Shown: one piece after another, positions 52,243 through 58,592 of the stretch | Position numbering within the stretch: position 1 is the stretch's first letter | Layout: the number at the start of each line of letters is the position of its first letter | Assembly (NCBI GenBank): GCA_001825665.1 | Contig: MHXZ01000069.1 | Span: 1-58,592, forward strand | Direction of reading: 5' to 3' | From: Planctomycetes bacterium GWF2_41_51 | Lineage (GTDB): Bacteria; Planctomycetota; Phycisphaerae; Sedimentisphaerales; UBA12454 | Length of the DNA stretch: 58,592 bases | The notes under the pieces: generated by a model | What the model was told of the DNA's origin: nothing | The model's input: only the letters and a program-made list of their open reading frames with translations | The model's database searches: none | Translations under genes and position numbers: made by a program

Positions 52243-55200
52243 CTATTCCTTTGACTCACCATTTTCGCCAAGTAAATTCCGCAATTCCTCAATAATTTTT
52301 CGAATTCGCAGGGCAACATCATTCCATGCACTATCACGATCAGGCCAAAGCTTGACCGCTTTACCATCCTTAGGCAATGCTTGAAGTTTACCAAAAATCG
52401 CAGAATGCCAATCACAATCACGAATTATTACTGGAACAACAACCGCCTCTTTATTTTCATGTTTTTGCATTGCATTATTCATTTCAACATCGTAACAATA
52501 ATCAGAGGCAACAAAATCTGCACTAACCAGCAGCAAAATGATTTCCGCATTTTTTAGATTCTCATCTATTTTCTTGTCCCACTCCTCGCCACCGAGAATT
52601 TTCCTGTCGTGCCAGGAAGAAATGTGACCCTGACGTTGCAATAGTTTAAGATGTGTCTCTAACTCATCACGCAATGCTTCGTCTTTATGAGAATAACTGT
52701 AAAATAACCTAAATGCTTTTTGTTGTTTTCCTCGTTCTTCTATTCCGGATTTATGGCGAACATCAGGCAAATCCACCCCATTAAGAAGATCAGAAACACT
52801 TACTTTCACCGTTTTGCCATCGGCCCTAACAAAAATTTCTTTGATGCCGTCTTTTTCGAAACCCGTCAGGTCGTCATAATTCATAGGAACATCGGGATAT
52901 TCCGGTATAGGAACAATGCCTTTTACTTCTAATGTTGGAATATCAGAATGAATTCTCTCGAAGTCACTGCGAATCACTGCTAATAACCGTCGCCTTCCAT
53001 CTGGATCATCACCGCGAACACGAATTTTTACATGTCTTTCAGCGGCGTCCGCCTTAACCAAAGCCTTACAACCTTCCCATTGGAGTATTACCCCGCTGCG
53101 CCATCGTGGTTGATTATGACTCAACGGATGTGTACGTACGATAAATTGTGGCAGCAATCCTTCAGGCAATACATCATAATGGTATTCGAAATTTAGACAA
53201 TTCTTAGGTTCGAATTCTTTTTTCAGATCAGGCTCTTCTTTGCCTAATAGTTCAGGTATTAAGTAACGATGTTGACCGTCAGGAAATGCAAAGCAAAGCC
53301 GAAATTTACGCATCAGCTCCATAATAAATTCATGTTTTTCGGGGGGATATTCATCAAGAGGTAAAAATCTCGCTATATCTGTGAGTTTCAAAATTCCTTT
53401 GTCATCGGCCAATTGACCTGCGTTCAGCAAAAGATAAATCCCTTGAGTTACCCATCGTGGATTGAGTACACTTGTGTCTCTTAGTCGCGGGTCTTCCTTG
53501 TAATTAAGAGCTATCCCTAAGCAGTGCAGAAAACCGGCCAATTCCTCTTGTGCCTTTGAGTCTATTTCTTTATTTTCTTGACATATTTTCCGAAACCGCT
53601 CAAAGCTTAAATAATTTTCTTTCATCTCTGAAAGTTTATCCTTTATGGCAAACCATGCCGAAGGAAAATCTGCTTTAACGCTTTTCATTTCGCCAAGTGT
53701 TTTTGCTATCTCTTTGCGCAAAATATCAAAACCTAATCCCGTTTTGCAGTCAGTTTTAATAAAACCGCAAATTTGCGGATACTTGGCACGCAGTCCTCTG
53801 TAATTTAGTTCAAATGGATGTTGTTCTGTTTTATTAAGTACTACGATAATCGGCGAATCGCCTGCAAAACTTTCAATAAGTTTAAGCCAATATTCTGCAT
53901 CATAATCTTCCCCGCCTTCACGTCCATTTAATGCTAACAGATACAAACTTCGCTGGGTTAAGAAAAATTGATGAGTTGCGTGCATTATTTCCTGTCCCCC
54001 GAAGTCCCAGATATTTAACCGAATTTCATTTTTTCCTGCTTGAACTTTCCAGTCGCTGATTTGAATACCTTCTGTCTTGCTCGTATCTTTGAAGACATTA
54101 TAGACGAGCTGATTCACAATACATGTTTTCCCAACCTCTCCTCGCCCTACAAGAATAACTTTGGCTTCATTAAGCGGCCGTCTTCCCCAGCGGGTCCGAA
54201 AATAATAATCTAATATCCGGCTAGGCTCGACTGCTTTTTCAATTGCGGTCAAACTTTTTAATGGGTCCGGTCCTAACAATTCTGTCGGAATCCCAAGTTC
54301 AGGATTATGGTGCAATAATAATTTATTTAGAGTAGGAATTTGCTTGAGCGAATCAGGTAATAATGTTAGTTTATTATTCCTAAGATCAAGCCACGTCAGA
54401 TTTTTAAGTTCTCCTATATTTGCCGGTAGTGAGATTAATTGATTATAATTAAGATAAAGATGTTTTAAATTTTTAAGCTTCCCTACTTCAGCCGGAAGTG
54501 AGGTTAATTGATTTTCATTAAGACGAATCTCAGTTAGATTTTTAAGTTCACCTATTTCTGCTGGCACTGAGGATAGCTGGTTGGTATTAAGTAAAAGCTT
54601 ACTTAAGTTCAAGAGATTTCCAATTTCTGCAGGTAGTTTGGTAATTTGATTATTGGAAAGTTCGAGATATGACAGATTTTTCAATCGTCCTATTTCCTGT
54701 GGAACACATATTAGCCTGTTTTCTCTCAAATAAAGCCTATTTAGATTTATCAATTGAAATATCTCAACAGGAAAGGAGACAAGATTGCTTTCAAATAGAT
54801 GAAGTACTTGCAGTTTGTGTAATTCTTGAATTGGTGAGAAAGAATCCAGATTGTTTCTATCGATTGCTAATTCTTTTAGATTCTTTAAACAAGACAGTTC
54901 TTCTGGAAGATTTGTTAATTGGTTTGGACCAATATATAAGAACTCTAAATTTATCAATTGCCCTATTTTATTAGAGAATACTTCAAGGTGATTTTCATAG
55001 ATCCTAAGGTCAACCAAATTCACTAGCTCCCAAAATTCTATAGGGAGCGATATCAATTTATTAGTATTTACACGTAGTCTTTGTAGGTTTTTTAAAGCAC
55101 CTATCTCTGCCGGGAGAGTGGTTAATTCATTTTTCGCAAGATTAAGCTCCTCCAAATTTGTAAGTTTTCCTATTTCTGCAGGAAGCGAGGTTAATTTATT

Positions 55201-55344
55201 ATCGAAAAGATTAAGTTTTTCCAGATTTGTAAGTTTCCCAATTTCTGCAGGTAGTTCTTTAATATTACTGTCGGATAAGTTTAATTCTTTCGCTTCTTCG
55301 TTGGCTGCTTTTTCTATAACTGCTAATAATTCTTTCTCATCCAT
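52243..55344 (-). CDS. LRR-Roc-COR-TIR protein (Roco family)
   Basis: This 1033-residue protein has about 14 leucine-rich repeats (residues 20-350, LPAEIGKLTNLEKLNL pattern), a Roc GTPase domain (about 393-550: P-loop GRGEVGKT 400-407, DFGGQE 447-452, NKTE 504-507), a COR dimer region (about 555-830), and a C-terminal TIR domain (876-1020) beginning FRLFYSYSHKDEALRDELE. The segment SDYCYDVEM (E954) fits the catalytic glutamate of NAD+-cleaving TIRs. GAGGA lies 6 nt before ATG 55344. I infer a sensor-switch-effector protein, possibly in phage defence. It stands alone between non-coding stretches, as for an acquired gene. Confidence 0.9.
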   Translation of the reverse strand: MDEKELLAVIEKAANEEAKELNLSDSNIKELPAEIGKLTNLEKLNLFDNKLTSLPAEIGKLTNLEELNLAKNELTTLPAEIGALKNLQRLRVNTNKLISLPIEFWELVNLVDLRIYENHLEVFSNKIGQLINLEFLYIGPNQLTNLPEELSCLKNLKELAIDRNNLDSFSPIQELHKLQVLHLFESNLVSFPVEIFQLINLNRLYLRENRLICVPQEIGRLKNLSYLELSNNQITKLPAEIGNLLNLSKLLLNTNQLSSVPAEIGELKNLTEIRLNENQLTSLPAEVGKLKNLKHLYLNYNQLISLPANIGELKNLTWLDLRNNKLTLLPDSLKQIPTLNKLLLHHNPELGIPTELLGPDPLKSLTAIEKAVEPSRILDYYFRTRWGRRPLNEAKVILVGRGEVGKTCIVNQLVYNVFKDTSKTEGIQISDWKVQAGKNEIRLNIWDFGGQEIMHATHQFFLTQRSLYLLALNGREGGEDYDAEYWLKLIESFAGDSPIIVVLNKTEQHPFELNYRGLRAKYPQICGFIKTDCKTGLGFDILRKEIAKTLGEMKSVKADFPSAWFAIKDKLSEMKENYLSFERFRKICQENKEIDSKAQEELAGFLHCLGIALNYKEDPRLRDTSVLNPRWVTQGIYLLLNAGQLADDKGILKLTDIARFLPLDEYPPEKHEFIMELMRKFRLCFAFPDGQHRYLIPELLGKEEPDLKKEFEPKNCLNFEYHYDVLPEGLLPQFIVRTHPLSHNQPRWRSGVILQWEGCKALVKADAAERHVKIRVRGDDPDGRRRLLAVIRSDFERIHSDIPTLEVKGIVPIPEYPDVPMNYDDLTGFEKDGIKEIFVRADGKTVKVSVSDLLNGVDLPDVRHKSGIEERGKQQKAFRLFYSYSHKDEALRDELETHLKLLQRQGHISSWHDRKILGGEEWDKKIDENLKNAEIILLLVSADFVASDYCYDVEMNNAMQKHENKEAVVVPVIIRDCDWHSAIFGKLQALPKDGKAVKLWPDRDSAWNDVALRIRKIIEELRNLLGENGESKE

Positions 55345-55608
55345 AAGTAATCCTCAATTTTTTAATTTTAATCTGTCATTTAAATTTTTGCACTTTGATA
55401 TTTGATTTCCATATGACTGCCATCATCCTAATTTTTCGAAATGCAAAATTTTTCTGTTATGCGAATTTTCTTCCGCAACCTTTTTACAATCATCAAAGCA
55501 ACACCCTCTAAAACCTTTTCCGATTATAATCTACGAGCTATTTGATTCAACCAAAAACAATAATAATTCATCCAATACCCCGATTAAATTCTAAATTTTT
55601 ACGCTGCG

Positions 55609-55815
55609 TCGGAGCGAAGCGTCGGAGCCGTAGCGCAGCCCCTCGTAGAGGGGAGATCCCCGGTTCTTTTGGATTTTGTTGGAGCGCAGCGAAAACCCAT
55701 AAGCGAAGCGGGGTTGGAGTGCAGCGGAACTTGAAAACAAAATCAGAGGGGATGCAATCAACTTTGCTGTTATTGCTTTGCTTTAAAGCGAAAAACCCCT
55801 TTAGGGTAAAATTCA
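55609..55815. repeat. Cluster of GGAGCGAAGCG-type motifs and hairpins
   Basis: Motif copies are TCGGAGCGAAGCG (55609), TCGGAGCCGTAGCGCAGC (55622), TTGGAGCGCAGCG (55679) and TTGGAGTGCAGCG (55714); a fifth, TTGGAGCGAAGCG, is at 56378. CCCCTC-GTA-GAGGGG (55639-55653) and GATTTTGTT (55672-55680)/AACAAAATC (55736-55744) are perfect inverted repeats, so the block could fold as an RNA. Confidence 0.55.
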
Positions 55816-56317
55816 AATCGATGTGCTGGCGTCAAGTTCACTTGTAAGAAAGCATACGATTTTGAATTTTGTCTCGATTTATCGAGACCGCCTTTAAAGC
55901 AAATTATCAACAGTGTTAATCCACGTCTAAAAAAAAATTATCTCTGTGGTGCTCTGTTTCTCTGTGGCTAAAATTATCTTCGTGTTCTCGGTGGTGAAAA
56001 AATCCGTGTCATCGGTGAAATCAGCGATAAAAAAATCTCAAGCGCGATCTGCGTTAAAAATCGTCAGATTGCGTCAATAGACGACTATTAAAGACCCTGA
56101 ACCTCTATAGAAAACGCTTCATTTTGATATACTTTTCATACCATTTTTTTCAATTTTTCACCAAAATCGAAGCTATTTCATGCAAAATTCTTCATTTTCT
56201 TTAAATTCGATGCAATTGCTTGTTTTTCAAGCAGTTATGTTTTGTGATTCGTTCATAAGTCCTTTATTTACGTAGAAAATGGACGCAAAAACAAGTGGTA
56301 TTTTTCTGAGACAAAAA

Positions 56318-56356
56318 CCTTGTTTTCAGCTCAAAAACAAGGCGCAATACTTGCGC
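56318..56356. other. Two adjacent perfect hairpins
   Basis: CCTTGTTTT (56318-56326) pairs with AAAACAAGG (56334-56342), and GCGCAA (56342-56347) pairs with TTGCGC (56351-56356). They share one G at 56342. They could be a terminator, attenuator or part of a non-coding RNA. Confidence 0.5.
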
Positions 56357-56597
56357 ATAAATTAATCAAAAACCTGTTGGAGCGAAGCGCAGATCACGCG
56401 CAGCGGGACGCATTATTTAAAGGAAATCCTCTATTCATTCTGCGCCATATATAATAAACGAAAGTGGGAAATTTAAAATTGGAGATTCTTTGACATTGCT
56501 GGATATAAAACGTATAGTTAATGTAATCTTCAGGCCGCAGAGGAAAAACACCAGCCTTTACAGCTTTTTATGGTGGTGGTTTAATAACGGAGCAATA

Positions 56598-56765
56598 ATG
56601 GCTAAAATACTAAAAACCTCGGCTGAGAACAGAAAATGCCAATTCCCCAATTGTGAAAACACTCTAAGTATATACAATCATGAGACTTATTGTCATATAC
56701 ATAGAGACAATCTTCCAATGGAAGGAAAATTGAGAAGTTTAATTAATCCTGCCAAAAGTCACTAA
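56598..56765 (+). CDS. Tiny CxxxxC...CxxH zinc-motif protein
   Basis: This 55-residue protein starts MAKILKTSAENRKCQF. The core CQFPNCENTLSIYNHETYC then HIH has cysteines spaced C-x4-C-x11-C-x2-H with an LSxYN in the middle, a small zinc-binding motif I recall in short bacterial regulators (recollection). GGAG precedes ATG 56598; a longer frame from 56490 is less likely. Downstream is a hairpin terminator shared with the convergent cold-shock gene. Confidence 0.6.
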   Translation: MAKILKTSAENRKCQFPNCENTLSIYNHETYCHIHRDNLPMEGKLRSLINPAKSH

Positions 56766-56770
56766 ACAGA

Positions 56771-56803
56771 AAAAAGGCCCGCTTTAAGGGCGAGCCTTCA
56801 ATT
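56771..56803 (-). terminator. Intrinsic terminator of the cold-shock gene
   Basis: On the minus strand AAGGCTCGC and GCGGGCCTT form a stem around CCTTAAA, followed by TTTTTT. It lies 20-50 bp after the cold-shock stop. On the plus strand it could also serve the small zinc-motif gene. Confidence 0.75.
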
Positions 56804-56822
56804 TCATCCAGGCTTTATTTGA

Positions 56823-57026
56823 TTAAAGAGGATTTACGTTATTTGCACAAGGACCTTTTTTGCCCTGGCCAACTTCGTAACTTACTTTTTGGTTTTCATT
56901 AAGATTTGCATAACCGGTTGTTTTAACTTCTGAATGATGGACGAACAAATCATTGCCGCCGTCATCAGGTGTAATAAAACCATAGCCTTTTTCTGAATTG
57001 AACCATTTTACTGTACCTGTACTCAC
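56823..57026 (-). CDS. Cold-shock protein (CspA family)
   Basis: This 67-residue OB-fold RNA chaperone begins (V)STGTVKWFNSEKGYGFI with RNP1 KGYGFI and RNP2 LFVHHSEV. It is of normal CspA length. The start is GTG at 57026, 7 nt after AAGGAG; an ATG-initiated longer reading has no such site and adds a non-homologous tail. The promoter at 57132-57159 gives a leader of about 98 nt, as is usual for cold-shock mRNAs. Confidence 0.95.
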   Translation of the reverse strand: MSTGTVKWFNSEKGYGFITPDDGGNDLFVHHSEVKTTGYANLNENQKVSYEVGQGKKGPCANNVNPL

Positions 57027-57131
57027 TTTGAACTCCTTGACCCATAATAAAGGCCATAAAACTACTATCTCTCGTTTATTTAAATGGAAGCATACTTTTG
57101 AGAGATGAAAAATATACACCATACTGACTTT

Positions 57132-57159
57132 AGTATATTAATTGAACTTGAAAAGTCAA
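57132..57159 (-). promoter_or_regulatory. Promoter of the cold-shock gene
   Basis: TTGACT (57159-57154) and TATACT (57137-57132) have a 16-bp spacer on the minus strand. Transcription would start near 57125, about 98 nt ahead of the GTG at 57026. Confidence 0.7.
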
Positions 57160-57214
57160 CAATATAATCCTTAATACTTCTTACCCTTCAAGAAAGTTCA
57201 TTAATCTTTTCTGT

Positions 57215-58177
57215 TTACTCACTTAGCCACTCGCCGCCTGCATCAACGTTGTCTTTGGTAAATACGCGAGATTTCAGGGTTATTTCTTTGTCAATTGTAT
57301 CGCCATTGAACAATTTCATAGCTGTTTCGATAGCTTCGCCGCCGCCTGTGGGGTATTCGAAACTTGCGGACATCAAGCCCTGTTTGACATAAGCCTGGCC
57401 TTCCTGCGGCAGACCATCAATACCTACGAAGATTATGTCCTTTTCGCGGCCTGCTGCCTGTGCCGCCAAATAAGCGCCGTGAGCGCCGGGGTCATTATGA
57501 GCATATACCAAATCTATCTGTGGAAATCTCGCAAGCGCCGATTCCATTTCCTTGCGCGCATTTGGCTCAAGCCATTTCATATCGGCCTCGAAGATTATTT
57601 CTATGCCGCTGTCCTTTATGCCGTCTCTAAAGCCGCTATGCCTGTCCTGACCCGGTGTTGTAGTCATCAAACCTTTTAATTCAACCACTTTACCTTTGCC
57701 GCCAAGTTTTTCAACTATCCATTTACCGGCCGATTTGCCGATTTTTTTGTTATCTGCGCCGATAAAACAAGTGTATTTGTCGCCGAGCACCCTTCTATCG
57801 AGAACAATCACTGTAATGCCTTTTTCAAAAGCCACGGCAACAACAGGCGTAAGAGGCGCTGCTTCTTTCGGAGATATAATTATTAAATCCACACCTGCGC
57901 TTATGAATTCTTCGACCTGAGCCTGCTGCTTGAGAGTGTCATTTTGTGCATCTTTGAAAACAACCTGTAATTCGGGATGTTTTTCGGCAGCTAATCTTAC
58001 ATCGGCATTCATCTGGACTCGCCATGGTTCGCCAAGATTACACTGGCTCATTCCGATTACCCATTTGGATTTTGCAGCAGGTGTTTGCGGTTCATTAACT
58101 GACTGCGTTTCTTTTTTTGCACAGCCTGTGAATACTAACGCAGTAACAATCAAAACCAATAATAACAATTTTTTCAT
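57215..58177 (-). CDS. Sugar ABC transporter substrate-binding lipoprotein (RbsB-like)
   Basis: This 320-residue type-1 periplasmic binding protein has a lipoprotein signal, MKKLLLLVLIVTALVFTGC, with Cys19 the lipidated residue. The first lobe has VIGMSQCNLGEPWRVQMNAD, and the hinge region has IIISPKEAAPLTPVVAVAFEKGI then TVIVLDRRV, as in RbsB-type proteins for ribose, galactose, xylose or autoinducer-2-like sugars. The sugar cannot be told. It follows a BPD_transp_2 permease by 22 nt, so the operon order is permease then binding protein. Confidence 0.9.
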   Translation of the reverse strand: MKKLLLLVLIVTALVFTGCAKKETQSVNEPQTPAAKSKWVIGMSQCNLGEPWRVQMNADVRLAAEKHPELQVVFKDAQNDTLKQQAQVEEFISAGVDLIIISPKEAAPLTPVVAVAFEKGITVIVLDRRVLGDKYTCFIGADNKKIGKSAGKWIVEKLGGKGKVVELKGLMTTTPGQDRHSGFRDGIKDSGIEIIFEADMKWLEPNARKEMESALARFPQIDLVYAHNDPGAHGAYLAAQAAGREKDIIFVGIDGLPQEGQAYVKQGLMSASFEYPTGGGEAIETAMKLFNGDTIDKEITLKSRVFTKDNVDAGGEWLSE

Positions 58178-58199
58178 TTTAAAATCCTTTCACTGGAAT

Positions 58200-58592
58200 T
58201 TATTTTTTACTTCTTTGCAGCAGTACAGCAGCTATGATAATTGCTCCTGTAAGCATTAATCTTTTATCTTCGCCAACAGCGTTGATACTGAGAATTTTTT
58301 CAAGATAACCAATCGTGAGAACACCGATAAGAGTAAGCCAGATACTTCCACGGCCCCCTTGCAGGCTTGTTCCGCCGATTACAACCATTGCAATCGCAGA
58401 CAGTTCATAAGCTACTCCTGCTTCGGGGTCGCCCTGCAATTCCTGCGCTGCCTGACATATTCCAGCCACACCACAGAACAGGCCGCTTAAACCATAAGCG
58501 AGAATTTTAGCCTTCGATACAGGAACACCCGACAATCTTGAGGCTTCTTCGTTGCCGCCGATTGCATAAATATATCTTCCATAACGCAGCTT
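58200..58592 (-). CDS. Sugar ABC transporter permease, RbsC-like (partial, cut by window edge)
   Basis: Only the C-terminal 130 or so residues are visible, running off the window end. The visible start KLRYGRYIYAIGGNEEASRL then SGVPVSKAKILAYGLSG is the typical RbsC-type permease loop. MVVIGGTSLQGGRGSIWLT and three further helices follow. It would form the membrane channel for the sugar-binding protein gene after it. The start codon is outside the window. Confidence 0.9.
   Translation of the reverse strand, partial: KLRYGRYIYAIGGNEEASRLSGVPVSKAKILAYGLSGLFCGVAGICQAAQELQGDPEAGVAYELSAIAMVVIGGTSLQGGRGSIWLTLIGVLTIGYLEKILSINAVGEDKRLMLTGAIIIAAVLLQRSKK

Larger units (their letters stand above)
55345..56490. 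other. 1.15-kb repeat-rich non-coding region
   Basis: No convincing gene is seen, and open frames here (55542-55847 plus, 55568-55816 minus) look like translations of repeats. The region holds five copies of a GGAGCGAAGCG-type motif and nested hairpins (55609-55815), a degenerate GTG-rich repeat tract (about 55940-56080: TCTGTGGTGCTCTG, CGTGTTCTCGGTGGTG, CCGTGTCATCGGTG), AT-rich DNA and a hairpin pair at 56318-56356. It is upstream of the LRR-Roc-COR-TIR gene. Confidence 0.55.

Noticed and set aside
55542-55847. Open frames on both strands in the repeat block
   Set aside because: They run through GGAGCGAAGCG-type motifs and hairpins, have no ribosome site and unlikely composition, so they look like translations of repeat DNA.
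52243-56490. Prophage or transposon boundary around the TIR gene
   Set aside because: No integrase, transposase or terminal duplications were seen, only repeats and non-coding DNA.
1-58592. CRISPR arrays, tRNA or rRNA genes
   Set aside because: No regularly spaced identical repeats and no tRNA or rRNA-like stretches were found by eye in the gaps; a tRNA scan would be decisive.

Overview
The window looks like chromosomal DNA of a Gram-negative-type bacterium, most likely a planctomycete of the Phycisphaerae/Sedimentisphaerales kind (inference, moderate confidence). Reasons: moderately AT-rich DNA with dense short operons; a small CxxC...CPxC zinc-ribbon protein and a ~91-residue basic protein of types I associate with planctomycetes; an NfeD-NfeD-FloA membrane cluster; a MurC-MurB-Ddl-FtsQ block that is not followed by ftsA/ftsZ; a sodium symporter inside a peptidoglycan-recycling operon; and a giant LRR-Roc-COR-TIR protein. 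No tRNA, rRNA, IS transposase, prophage or CRISPR array was seen.

Layout. 0-4 kb (minus): a DUF2339/DUF3999 membrane-protein pair; the DUF3999 start is invaded by a palindromic repeat and followed by a one-base frameshift. 4.2-7.9 kb (minus): azoreductase, GH15 glucoamylase-like enzyme and aldo/keto reductase. 8.1-13.7 kb (plus): a tripartite exporter (TolC-like lipoprotein, HlyD/MacA-like adaptor, MacB-type ATPase and permease). 13.8-18.9 kb (plus): a tightly overlapping peptidoglycan-recycling operon (GH20 hexosaminidase, AnmK, MurQ, Na+/solute symporter). 19-22.8 kb (plus): NfeD with ClpP-like domain, short NfeD, FloA and a charged membrane protein, convergent with a DegP/HtrA protease. 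24.6-30 kb (plus): RluA-type synthase, then homoserine dehydrogenase, a probable non-orthologous homoserine kinase and aspartate kinase, then a nuclease. 30-35.7 kb (minus): ftsQ, ddl, murB, murC, an MscS channel and a Cys-rich copper-binding protein. 36.3-41.7 kb: queuosine genes (queE, queC, queF, queG) with dapF and small proteins. 41.8-44.3 kb (minus): flagellar-type sigma-28, FlhG, a possible FlgB-like protein and a MerR-type regulator behind a 24-bp palindrome. 44.6-51.5 kb (plus): diguanylate cyclase, RarA, 5-formyl-THF cyclo-ligase, LysM-L,D-transpeptidase and a Ca2+-type P-ATPase. 51.5-58.6 kb is the most accessory-looking part: a small gene bracketed by direct repeats, the 1033-residue LRR-Roc-COR-TIR protein, 1.25 kb of repeat-rich non-coding DNA with strong hairpins, a tiny zinc-motif protein, a cold-shock protein and the 3' part of a sugar ABC transporter operon.

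Functionally, many genes concern the cell envelope (MurB/C, Ddl, DapF, AnmK/MurQ, L,D-transpeptidase, FtsQ), with amino-acid (aspartate family) and tRNA-modification (queuosine) modules beside them. The best candidates for something new are the LRR-Roc-COR-TIR protein as a possible one-gene immune receptor, the SD-sequestering stem between hom and the homoserine-kinase candidate, the repeat families that enter coding sequence, the intracellular GH20 plus sodium symporter recycling route, and the structured non-coding block at 55.4-56.5 kb. All calls come from reading the sequence; no database search was run.
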